Source: an uncultured Gloeocapsa sp. (lineage in GTDB: Bacteria; Cyanobacteriota; Cyanobacteriia; Cyanobacteriales; Gloeocapsaceae). Taken from it: a DNA stretch of 5,510 nucleotides. Within the stretch, counting starts at the first letter, position 1. Each line of letters opens with the position of its first letter. The notes under the pieces were generated by a model. The model did not search any database, was not told where the DNA came from, and saw only the letters and a program-made list of their open reading frames with translations. The position numbers and the translations under genes were made by a program. Of this stretch, positions 1 to 5,422 are shown piece after piece. The stretch lies in assembly GCA_937930495.1 (NCBI GenBank), contig CALGKL010000253.1, positions 1 to 5,510 of the forward strand, given 5' to 3'.

Positions 1-27
1 CCAAGCTTCTGGATTTATTTGTTCAGA

Positions 28-47
28 AAAACCTGATTAAAGGTTTT
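28..47 (-). terminator. Weak terminator at the end of the SulP-usp operon
   Basis: On the minus strand, AAAACCT (47-41), a 6-nt loop and AGGTTTT (34-28) form a 7-bp hairpin. The U-run (31-27) is partly inside the stem. It overlaps the usp stop codon at 46-48. The stem has only three G-C pairs, so it may be inefficient. Confidence 0.35.
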
Positions 48-906
48 ATCTAAATAAAAGTAGGGGAATATTGCTACTACGCAATACTTGGGCGGTGGTA
101 CTGCCAATTACCAGTTGACGGATACGATTATGTCCATAAGCTCCCATTAGTAATAAGTTGATGGACTGAGTTTGCGCGTAATCAACAATCACTTGTTCAG
201 GATTACCAGCTTGGATTTGACAAATAGGATTTAATCCTTTGGCTTTTAAATTTTGTCCAGCTTCATTGAGTAAGACTATTTTACTATCCTCGGAACTTTT
301 GGCAACGGTGAGCAGATGTAACTCTAAGTCTTGAAATAAAGGAATATTGACTAGAAACTGGAGGATTTTTGCTCCCGTAGGACTACCATCATAAGCGATC
401 AGCACTTTTTTAATGGGTTGGAATTCTCTAGGAGTTACTAAACAGGGTTTATGAATACTGCGAATAATTCTTTCTACATTTGCTCCTAAATGTTTACTGG
501 CAAAATCTGCACCTTCTCCCCGTTTTCCTAAGACAATCAAGTCTGATTCAACTTCGAACTCAGAGAGAAAATCTACTAAAAAACCTGTTTTCTCAATCAA
601 ATTTATGGGCGCAACTCCATATTCTTTCAAGGCAATTTCAGCATTTTGCAAAATCAATTTAGTTTTTTGGTGGTTGAGTTTAGCTCTTTGATGCTCAATT
701 TCTACTAAATTGTTAAGTAGTTCTTCCGATGCTCCCAAACCTATAGCACCACTAAGGTTACTATTAGAAGCCATTTTCTGACTACGAATATCAATAACCG
801 ATAAAACCCTTACCTCTGCTGATAATCTAGTGGCGAACCAAGCACCATAGCGATAGATACTTTCAGCAAAAGCAGAGCCATCGGTACATAATAAAATTTT
901 TTTCAT
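46..906 (-). CDS. Tandem universal stress protein (two UspA domains)
   Basis: This 286-residue protein is a head-to-tail pair of UspA domains, likely cytoplasmic. Domain 1 spans about residues 1-160 and opens with the beta-strand/DGS signature ([11 protein letters not shown]9-S11). Its nucleotide loop is degenerate: G127-x2-G130 is followed by 10 rather than 9 residues before G141, and G141 is followed by Ala, not Ser/Thr. Domain 2 spans about residues 166-286. It has AYDGS at 171-175 and an exact ATP-binding pattern G255-x2-G258-x9-G268-S269, so nucleotide binding probably resides there. Residues 60-97 of domain 1 form a long charged helical insertion that may be coiled. The ATG overlaps the stop of the upstream SulP gene by 4 bp (ATGA, 903-906), which implies translational coupling. 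Length is normal for tandem Usp proteins. Usp family members act in stress survival or as regulatory partners of transporters. A link to the adjacent SulP transporter is inferred only from the operon. Confidence 0.92.
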   Translation of the reverse strand: MKKILLCTDGSAFAESIYRYGAWFATRLSAEVRVLSVIDIRSQKMASNSNLSGAIGLGASEELLNNLVEIEHQRAKLNHQKTKLILQNAEIALKEYGVAPINLIEKTGFLVDFLSEFEVESDLIVLGKRGEGADFASKHLGANVERIIRSIHKPCLVTPREFQPIKKVLIAYDGSPTGAKILQFLVNIPLFQDLELHLLTVAKSSEDSKIVLLNEAGQNLKAKGLNPICQIQAGNPEQVIVDYAQTQSINLLLMGAYGHNRIRQLVIGSTTAQVLRSSNIPLLLFR

Positions 907-2399
907 GCTTTTTCTTGGGTTAGTTTGTGATCGTTCTGATAGACCGCCAGTTTGTTTAAGAGGTTAGCGCTAGGTTCATTTAAACCTATTAGTTGAACAT
1001 CGGCGCCGTTGCGTCTAAATTTCATCACCACTTTATCTATAGCCGCTACTGCACCTTGATCCCAAAGATGAGCGTGGGTCAGATCGATGGTTACGCGGTC
1101 AACAAATTCCTCAAAGTCAAAAACGGTTAAGAATTCATCTACAGATAAAAAGAAAATCTGACCTGAGACGCTGTAGATTCGATGTGTCCCATCCTCCTTG
1201 AGAACTTTATCCACAAAGACTAGTTGAGCGATCTTACGGGAGAAAAAGACGGTACTCATCACTATTCCTGTGACTACTCCTAAGGCAAAATTGCGAGTTA
1301 AAATGGTCACTACCATTGTGGTCAGCATAACCGCGGTTTCACTCCGAGGTGTCCGTAAGAGATTTTTAATCGATGACCAACGAAATGTACCGATAGAAAC
1401 CATAATCATTACTGCTACTAATGCACCCATGGGAATTTCTCTAACCCAATTACCCAGAAGCAGAATCGCAATTAAGAGAAAAACCCCCGAAGAGAAGGTT
1501 GATAATCTCCCTCTTCCTCCAGACTGGATGTTAATTACCGATTGTCCGATCATACCACATCCTGCCATACCACCAAAAAAGCCGGTAATCAGGTTAGCGA
1601 TCCCTTGTGCTTTAGCTTCTTGATTTTTATCACTAGGAGTGTCGGTTAATTCATCTACCAAAGATGCTGTTAAAAAGGAAGCTAGTAAACCTACTACCGC
1701 CATGGTTAATGAATAGGGAAAAATGATTTGTAGGGTTTCTAGGTTAAAGGGAACTTGAGGTAAGCTAAATAGGGGCAAAGAGGTTGGGAGTTCCCCTTTA
1801 TCACCGATGGTGGGAACGTCTAGTTTTAGGGTAATCTTGGCTATTCCCATCACTATCAAAACTACCAAAGGAGAGGGTACGGCTTTAGTAAATCTAGGTA
1901 AAATATAGATAATTCCTAGAGAAAATACTGTGATTAAGTAAACTGTGTGGGGAACTTGAGTTAGTTCGGGCAATTGGGAAGTAAAAATTAAGATAGCTAA
2001 AGCATTAATATAGCCAAGCATAACAGCTCTAGGTACGTATTTCATTTGACGTCCTAGTTTGCCAATACCAAATAATATCTGCAATAAACCTGTTAACAGG
2101 GTTGCTGCTAAAAGATATTGTAAGCCATAGTTTTTTACCAATTCAACCATTAATAGAGCCATTGCTCCAGTTGCTGCTGATATTGACCCTGGTCTTCCTC
2201 CTAAAAAAGCTGTGGTAATAGCTATAATAAACGAGGCGTATAGTCCTACTTTTGGTTCTACTCCTGCAATAATCGAAAAGGCGATCGCTTCTGGTATTAA
2301 AGCTAATCCTACTACTGCTCCTGCAAGTATATCGGCTTTAGGATTAGAAAACCATTCTCTCTTGATTTGTTGGATCGGAAATTGCTTGATTTTAATCAT
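903..2399 (-). CDS. SulP-family anion transporter with C-terminal STAS domain (BicA paralogue)
   Basis: This 498-residue inner-membrane anion transporter belongs to the SulP/SLC26 family. Residues about 22-390 hold the hydrophobic core expected for the 14-segment UraA-like fold. The TM1 region is [19 protein letters not shown], the TM3 loop is SAATGAM (74-80), and the [11 protein letters not shown] motif (276-286) leads into an [10 protein letters not shown] segment. Residues about 405-485 form a cytoplasmic STAS domain (IDL at 438-440, D447). Aligned by eye with BicA, the sodium-coordinating Asp is Ala240 and the second coordinating Thr is Ile284, while T244 and T77 are kept. Substrate is therefore uncertain: sulfate, bicarbonate or another anion, perhaps proton-coupled or uncoupled. 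As I recall, the [12 protein letters not shown] motif also occurs in bacterial SulP proteins such as Bacillus YvdB. The start is fixed by GAAGAGAGG just upstream and by an in-frame TAA at 2412-2414 with no other start between. The gene is divergent from bicA and overlaps usp by 4 bp. Confidence 0.95.
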   Translation of the reverse strand: MIKIKQFPIQQIKREWFSNPKADILAGAVVGLALIPEAIAFSIIAGVEPKVGLYASFIIAITTAFLGGRPGSISAATGAMALLMVELVKNYGLQYLLAATLLTGLLQILFGIGKLGRQMKYVPRAVMLGYINALAILIFTSQLPELTQVPHTVYLITVFSLGIIYILPRFTKAVPSPLVVLIVMGIAKITLKLDVPTIGDKGELPTSLPLFSLPQVPFNLETLQIIFPYSLTMAVVGLLASFLTASLVDELTDTPSDKNQEAKAQGIANLITGFFGGMAGCGMIGQSVINIQSGGRGRLSTFSSGVFLLIAILLLGNWVREIPMGALVAVMIMVSIGTFRWSSIKNLLRTPRSETAVMLTTMVVTILTRNFALGVVTGIVMSTVFFSRKIAQLVFVDKVLKEDGTHRIYSVSGQIFFLSVDEFLTVFDFEEFVDRVTIDLTHAHLWDQGAVAAIDKVVMKFRRNGADVQLIGLNEPSANLLNKLAVYQNDHKLTQEKA

Positions 2400-2414
2400 C
2401 CTCTCTTCTGTTTA

Positions 2415-2442
2415 AATATATTACACGTTTTTTTATTCTCAA
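2415..2442 (-). promoter_or_regulatory. Possible second, proximal promoter for the SulP-usp operon
   Basis: On the minus strand, TTGAGA (2442-2437) is separated by 16 bp from TATATT (2420-2415). Each hexamer matches the consensus at five of six positions. The transcript would start near 2408 and leave a leader of only about 9 nt, just enough for the GAAGAGAGG Shine-Dalgarno. The region is AT-rich, so chance matches are likely. Confidence 0.25.
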
Positions 2443-2463
2443 TCTTTTAGAGAAGTTGATTTA

Positions 2464-2478
2464 GCTTTGAAACAAAGC
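2464..2478. promoter_or_regulatory. Perfect 15-bp dyad at the predicted SulP transcription start
   Basis: GCTTTG-AAA-CAAAGC is a perfect 6-3-6 inverted repeat. It overlaps the predicted +1 of the SulP-usp promoter. It could be a repressor operator or a 5'-end hairpin in the mRNA. No known regulator is recognised from this sequence. Confidence 0.35.
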
Positions 2479-2483
2479 CATGC

Positions 2484-2512
2484 ATTCTACTATGCTTTTT
2501 GCTAATTGTCAA
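2484..2512 (-). promoter_or_regulatory. Sigma70-type promoter for the SulP-usp operon
   Basis: Read on the minus strand, a perfect -35 TTGACA (2512-2507) is followed by exactly 17 bp and a -10 TAGAAT (2489-2484, five of six matches). Transcription would begin near 2477, giving a leader of about 78 nt before the SulP ATG. A perfect 15-bp dyad (2464-2478) lies on the predicted start site. This is the best promoter match in the window, but it is not experimentally supported. Confidence 0.6.
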
Positions 2513-2521
2513 CAATAGATA

Positions 2522-2540
2522 TTTAATGATGATCATTGAC
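2522..2540. promoter_or_regulatory. Fur-box-like palindrome
   Basis: A perfect 6-1-6 dyad AATGAT-G-ATCATT (2525-2537) matches 12 of 13 core positions of the classical Fur box and about 14 of 19 over the full length. It overlaps the first two bases of the candidate bicA -35 TTGACA (2536-2541), a position suited to repression. A chance AT-rich palindrome is the main alternative. Confidence 0.3.
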
Positions 2541-2565
2541 ATTAACAAATTATATTAACTTTTAT
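2536..2565 (+). promoter_or_regulatory. Candidate bicA promoter
   Basis: A perfect -35 TTGACA (2536-2541) is followed by an 18-bp gap and a poor -10 TTTTAT (2560-2565, four of six matches). A weak -10 fits a promoter that needs an activator, and a dyad of LysR type starts at the -10. The transcript would start near 2572, giving a leader of about 70 nt. Confidence 0.3.
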
Positions 2566-2580
2566 CAAGTTTTGTGATAA
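2562..2580. promoter_or_regulatory. LysR-type dyad (T-N11-A) upstream of bicA
   Basis: TTATCA-N7-TGATAA is a perfect 6-7-6 inverted repeat, extendable to AACTT...AAGTT if a 2-base bulge is allowed. It contains TCA-N7-TGA, which satisfies the T-N11-A rule of LysR-type regulators (T2565, A2577). CmpR and NdhR/CcmR, the known regulators of cyanobacterial carbon uptake genes, belong to that family, but the published NdhR motif itself is not present. Assignment to a given regulator is inference. Confidence 0.35.
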
Positions 2581-2642
2581 GTTTTTAACAATAGTCTGAT
2601 TTGGTTTACTAAAACTATTGGGAAAATCGAGTTCACCAAAAA

Positions 2643-4340
2643 ATGAAAATAACTAATGAGATAAATTTTCGTAACCTCCAGGGAGATTTATTTGGAGGGT
2701 TAACCGCTGCGGTAGTAGCTTTACCAATGGCTTTAGCCTTCGGTATTGCTTCCGGTGCTGGAGCTTCTGCTGGTTTATGGGGAGCAATAATAGTCGGGTT
2801 TTTCGCTGCTCTATTTGGGGGTACTCCTAGTCTAATTTCTGAGCCAACTGGTCCGATGACAGTGATTGTCACGGCTGTAGTAAGCAGCTTATACGCAAGT
2901 AATCCTGATAGTAGTCCTGAAAAGATACTGGCGATGACTTTTACCGTAATTATGATCGCCGGGATATTCCAAATGATCTTTGGAGCATTAGGATTGGGAC
3001 GCTATATTACCATGCTTCCCTATAATGTTGTCTCTGGTTTTATGAGTGGGATTGGCATAATCCTGATTTCCATACAAATAGCACCTTTTTTGGGACAAGA
3101 TACGCCCCCTGGTGGGTTAATTGGTTTAATCCGTAACCTTCCTGTTTTAATTACTCATATTAATCCTTGGGAAACTATTTTAGGCGTAGTTACTCTGGTG
3201 ATTATCTTAGTTTATCCTAATTCCTGGAAAAAATTTGCACCACCCCAATTAGGAGCTTTAGTTGTAGGGACATTACTAGCTTTACTAGTATCTAAAAATG
3301 TGGAAATTCGGACCATCGCTACTATTGGTGAAATTACACCAGGATTACCTCATCTCCAAATGCCTACTTTTACCCCCGATAACTTGAAATTGATGTTTGT
3401 CAACGGGATGGTATTAGGCGTAGTTGGCTCGATTGATTGTTTATTGACCTGTGTGGTTTCTGATAGTTTGACTCGGACAGAGCATAAGTCTAACAAAGAA
3501 TTAGTGGCTCAAGGTATAGCTAATTTAATTACTGGTTTATGTGGAGGAATTGCTGGCTCTGGTGCAACCACGGCAACCGTAGTTAGTATTAAAGCAGGAG
3601 GACGTACCGCTTTAGCAGGTATATTTCGGGCTTTATTTTTAATGATTATAGTCTTATGGGCAGCGCCGATAACTTCCTATATACCTCTGTCGGTTTTGGC
3701 GGCAATTGTTTTAAAAGTAGGTATTAATATCATTGATTGGGCTTTCTTAAAAAGGGTACACAAAATTTCTCGTAAATCGGCAGCAATTCTCTATGGTGTG
3801 ATTATCTTAACCGTATTTGTCGATTTAATGGTAGCCGTGGGCGTTGGGGTATTTATCGCTAATATCTTGACCATCGATCGCCTCAGTGAATTACAATCTC
3901 GCTCTGTGAAAACCATCACCGACGCCGATGATCAAATTGTCTTGACTCCAGAGGAGAAAGAAGTTTTAGATTCGGCTAAAGGAAGAGTGTTACTATTCCA
4001 TCTCAGTGGTCCGATGATTTTTGGTGTCGCTAAGGCTATCTCTCGCAAACACGCCGATGTTGATAATTATGACGTTTTAATTGTGGATTTAGCTGAAGTA
4101 CCTATTCTGGGGGTAACCTCTTCTCTAGCGATCGAAAATGCGATTCAAGAAACTATTGATTTAGGTAGACCAGTAATTATTGTTGGTGCTACAGGAAAAG
4201 TTAGACGTCGTTTGGAAAAATTAGGGATCGCTGGTTTAATTCCTGGTGAATATTGGATGGGCGATCGCCTCACCGCTTTGAAACAGGCTAAATTGATTTC
4301 TGATCAAATTCAGCTCAATAAACTCCATTGCCTTAATTAA
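2643..4340 (+). CDS. bicA: BicA, sodium-dependent bicarbonate transporter (SulP family)
   Basis: This 565-residue plasma-membrane transporter most likely imports HCO3- with Na+ to feed the carboxysome CO2-concentrating mechanism. It closely resembles Synechococcus PCC 7002 BicA as I remember it, from the first residues (MKITNEINFRN) through the STAS domain, with almost the same length (about 566). The membrane core is about residues 12-412. The TM3 motif SEPTGP (66-71) includes T69. D265 and T269 (SIDCLLT) plus T309 (GSGATT, 305-310) match the sodium-site residues of the Synechocystis BicA structure (Asp258, Thr262, Thr302) with the same spacing. The conserved cytoplasmic loop HKSNKE is at 281-286. 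The STAS domain covers about 437-550. The start is supported by N-terminal homology; the Shine-Dalgarno is weak (GAG at 2629-2631). No partner such as a Na+/H+ antiporter is visible within the window. Possible control sites lie in 2522-2580. Confidence 0.94.
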   Translation: MKITNEINFRNLQGDLFGGLTAAVVALPMALAFGIASGAGASAGLWGAIIVGFFAALFGGTPSLISEPTGPMTVIVTAVVSSLYASNPDSSPEKILAMTFTVIMIAGIFQMIFGALGLGRYITMLPYNVVSGFMSGIGIILISIQIAPFLGQDTPPGGLIGLIRNLPVLITHINPWETILGVVTLVIILVYPNSWKKFAPPQLGALVVGTLLALLVSKNVEIRTIATIGEITPGLPHLQMPTFTPDNLKLMFVNGMVLGVVGSIDCLLTCVVSDSLTRTEHKSNKELVAQGIANLITGLCGGIAGSGATTATVVSIKAGGRTALAGIFRALFLMIIVLWAAPITSYIPLSVLAAIVLKVGINIIDWAFLKRVHKISRKSAAILYGVIILTVFVDLMVAVGVGVFIANILTIDRLSELQSRSVKTITDADDQIVLTPEEKEVLDSAKGRVLLFHLSGPMIFGVAKAISRKHADVDNYDVLIVDLAEVPILGVTSSLAIENAIQETIDLGRPVIIVGATGKVRRRLEKLGIAGLIPGEYWMGDRLTALKQAKLISDQIQLNKLHCLN

Positions 4341-4346
4341 TCATCT

Positions 4347-4480
4347 TCCCCTTGCAGTCAGTCAGTAGTACCATAGGCATAAGCTTGTTCAACCGGTAAA
4401 TCTTTCACCTCAATTAGTAACTCTTGTCTTAATTGAGGCTCTAACTCTTGAGCGGATTGGGGATTACAATAGCAAGGGGA
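4347..4480. repeat. Nested inverted repeats downstream of bicA
   Basis: The outer arms TCCCCTTGC (4347-4355) and GCAAGGGGA (4472-4480) are perfect 9-bp complements enclosing 116 nt. Inside, CCTCAATTA (4408-4416) and TAATTGAGG (4430-4438) form a second perfect 9-bp stem with a 13-nt loop. TAACTCTTG occurs twice as a direct repeat (4418-4426, 4442-4450). No target-site duplication is seen beside the outer arms, so a mobile element is not supported. It could be a folded 3' UTR of the bicA mRNA. Confidence 0.4.
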
Positions 4481-4592
4481 GGACGACTTGTTGAGTTTTC
4501 TGACCTCAGGGATTAACCGAGGTTTGAAATAAAATCCTCATCTGTTGACCATCGCGATCGCCAATTTCGTTATTGACTGAACTAGTATCTAG
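4358..4592 (-). pseudogene. Possible small gene remnant
   Basis: A minus-strand frame is open for 59 residues (4537-4361, stop TGA at 4360-4358), but it contains no ATG or TTG and only a very late GTG (V44). Its C-terminal half reads like a real protein: PCYCNPQSAQELEPQLRQEL, followed by a charged LIEVKDLPVEQAYAYG segment. The neighbouring frame upstream (4592-4509, stop 4508-4506) also looks protein-like (NEIGDRDGQQMRILFQTSV). One frameshift between about 4506 and 4537 would join them into a protein of about 70 residues. I do not recognise the family. It may be a decayed gene, a gene with an unusual start, or chance coding-like sequence. Confidence 0.3.
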
Positions 4593-4602
4593 TCAGCTTT
4601 TT
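4577..4602 (+). terminator. Weak terminator-like hairpin downstream of bicA
   Basis: CTGA-(A)-CTAG (4577-4585, with one bulged A), loop TAT and CTAGTCAG (4589-4596) make an 8-bp stem. It is followed by CTTTTT (4597-4602). It lies about 240 nt after the bicA stop and before the promoter of the next gene. The bulge and modest GC make it uncertain. Confidence 0.35.
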
Positions 4603-4640
4603 CAGTTTGTGGACTGCTCTGGTTGCATCTCCAGTTTATT

Positions 4641-4656
4641 TGTGTTAAATTTTACA
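4641..4656. promoter_or_regulatory. CRP/NtcA-like dyad upstream of the 4721 gene
   Basis: TGTG-N8-TACA matches 8 of 10 fixed positions of the CRP-type consensus TGTGA-N6-TCACA. It also contains GTG-N8-TAC, one mismatch from the NtcA motif GTA-N8-TAC. Possible -10 hexamers downstream are TATGAT (4670-4675) and TAAGAT (4681-4686), but neither has the ideal NtcA spacing of about 22 bp. The AT-rich context makes a chance match plausible. Confidence 0.25.
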
Positions 4657-4704
4657 AATTTTAATATTTTATGATAAGGTTAAGATAGGCGAAAATAACT
4701 CAAA

Positions 4705-4714
4705 AAGGGGGTGA
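4705..4714 (+). promoter_or_regulatory. Strong Shine-Dalgarno that fixes a GTG start
   Basis: AAGGGGGTGA matches 9 of 10 bases of the anti-Shine-Dalgarno complement AAGGAGGTGA. It sits 6 nt before the GTG at 4721, which selects that codon as the start. It is by far the strongest ribosome site in the window. Confidence 0.75.
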
Positions 4715-4720
4715 GCTTCT

Positions 4721-5029
4721 GTGGTTAAATTAGGTACAAACAGCCTCATCGTAGTTGATCTAACCGACAAGATCTGGATCTACACTAAAATTGCTCCTGA
4801 AAACCATGCTGCACTACGTTCTGGTTTTGCGGGATATCCAGCCAATCCTCGTTGGAATGCTAATAAATACCGTGCTTGGAAACAAGGTTATCAATGGCGA
4901 GAGGAATTATCTCTAGGAAAGTTAACCGTACGTCAATCAGATTCTCAATTGGTTTCTGCTGTGGAATTAGAAGAGACGATAACCACTAAAAAAGCGACGT
5001 TCCCTGAAAGGATGTTGGTTTCTACCTAA
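4721..5029 (+). CDS. Small conserved-type cyanobacterial protein of unknown function
   Basis: This 102-residue soluble protein has no signal peptide and no membrane segment. Translation begins at GTG behind a near-perfect Shine-Dalgarno (4705-4714). The centre, about residues 32-62, is rich in aromatic and basic residues: RSGFAGYPANPRWNANKYRA, then WKQGYQWREEL. This looks like the conserved part of a family I believe is widespread in cyanobacteria, though I cannot name a function. The pattern of regularly spaced Trp, Tyr and Arg could suit nucleic-acid or protein binding, but that is speculation. The C-terminal 30 residues look variable (Glu/Thr/Lys-rich). It is monocistronic, with its own AT-rich promoter zone and a strong terminator 16 bp after the stop codon. 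Confidence 0.85.
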   Translation: MVKLGTNSLIVVDLTDKIWIYTKIAPENHAALRSGFAGYPANPRWNANKYRAWKQGYQWREELSLGKLTVRQSDSQLVSAVELEETITTKKATFPERMLVST

Positions 5030-5044
5030 CCATTAAACAAAAAA

Positions 5045-5078
5045 GAGGGTTGGAGAGATCTCCAACCCTCCTGTTTTT
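5045..5078. terminator. Bidirectional rho-independent terminator between convergent genes
   Basis: GAGGGTTGGAG (5045-5055), loop AGAT and CTCCAACCCTC (5060-5070) form a perfect 11-bp stem. On the plus strand it is followed by CTGTTTTT (5071-5078). On the minus strand it is followed by a U-rich run from the A-tract at 5039-5044. It therefore serves both the gene ending at 5029 and the convergent gene ending at 5105. Confidence 0.88.
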
Positions 5079-5104
5079 ACCCTGAGATAAGTAAAGAGGA
5101 TAGA

Positions 5105-5413
5105 TTAATCAGAATCGGTTTGTTGTTGATTTTGCCAAAGTTCCTGTTGCTGACGTTTAAAATCTGTGGCTGCGTTGTCTAGGTTTTGTTGATTATCCCT
5201 TTGAAACTGTTCTGAGGTTCGAGATGTCCCCATATTAACACGGTGAATCAAATCAAGGGGATTTAAACCACCAGGACCTGTCATCGAGCTATACTCATTT
5301 TGTTGGTAATTGGGATTATCTGGAGAATTAATTTGCGCTAAAGTAGGTGAGACCAGATAAAACCAGGAAGCAAAACAACACAGAGCAAACGAAAAAGATT
5401 TGAGAGTAAACAT
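5105..5413 (-). CDS. Small exported Gln/Asn-rich protein, unknown function
   Basis: This 102-residue protein starts with a Sec-type signal peptide: MFTLK, a hydrophobic core at about residues 7-22, and a likely signal peptidase I site after A26 (PTLA|Q). The mature part of about 76 residues would lie in the periplasm or thylakoid lumen, or be secreted. It has a Pro/Asn/Tyr-rich front, a central segment GPGGLNPLDLIHRVNMGTSR (residues 47-66) that looks like the conserved core, and a Gln-rich helical tail (about 67-99). There are no mature cysteines, and no lipobox cysteine follows the signal. I believe similar proteins occur in other cyanobacteria as hypotheticals, but no function is known to me. 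The ATG lies 9 nt after the stop of the upstream membrane-protein gene, so the two are probably co-transcribed and end at the shared terminator. The Shine-Dalgarno is weak (AGG). Confidence 0.85.
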   Translation of the reverse strand: MFTLKSFSFALCCFASWFYLVSPTLAQINSPDNPNYQQNEYSSMTGPGGLNPLDLIHRVNMGTSRTSEQFQRDNQQNLDNAATDFKRQQQELWQNQQQTDSD

Positions 5414-5422
5414 GATTCTAAC

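Larger units (their letters stand above)
4341..4720. other. 380-bp region without an intact gene between bicA and the next gene
   Basis: No open frame with a normal start and ribosome site is visible here. The first half (4347-4480) holds two nested 9-bp inverted repeats and a short direct repeat. On the minus strand it also holds a protein-like open frame that lacks a start codon. Next come a HIP1 octamer (4554-4561) and a terminator-like hairpin (4577-4602). The last 80 bp is AT-rich and is the promoter zone of the gene at 4721. Confidence 0.7.

Noticed and set aside
480..662. A 60-codon plus-strand open frame inside the usp gene
   Set aside because: It is antisense to a clear Usp coding region, has no ribosome site, and its product resembles no protein family.
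1270..1623. A 117-codon plus-strand open frame inside the SulP gene
   Set aside because: It is the reverse frame of conserved transmembrane coding sequence, including the [11 protein letters not shown] motif, so it is a codon-structure shadow.
2212..2415. A 67-codon plus-strand open frame running out of the 5' end of the SulP gene
   Set aside because: Most of it is antisense to the SulP N-terminus, and there is no promoter or Shine-Dalgarno.
2536..2580. An NdhR (TCAATG-N10-ATCAAT) site upstream of bicA
   Set aside because: The motif is not present; only a general LysR-type T-N11-A dyad is.
2633..2872. A 79-codon minus-strand open frame over the start of bicA
   Set aside because: It is antisense to the well-conserved BicA N-terminus and is Ala/Pro-rich as expected of a shadow frame.
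4347..4480. A miniature transposable element bounded by the 9-bp inverted repeats
   Set aside because: No target-site duplication flanks the arms and no second copy is in the window. It is kept only as an inverted repeat.
2281..4561. GCGATCGC octamers as possible operators
   Set aside because: These are HIP1 repeats, common across many cyanobacterial genomes, and two of the three are inside coding sequence.
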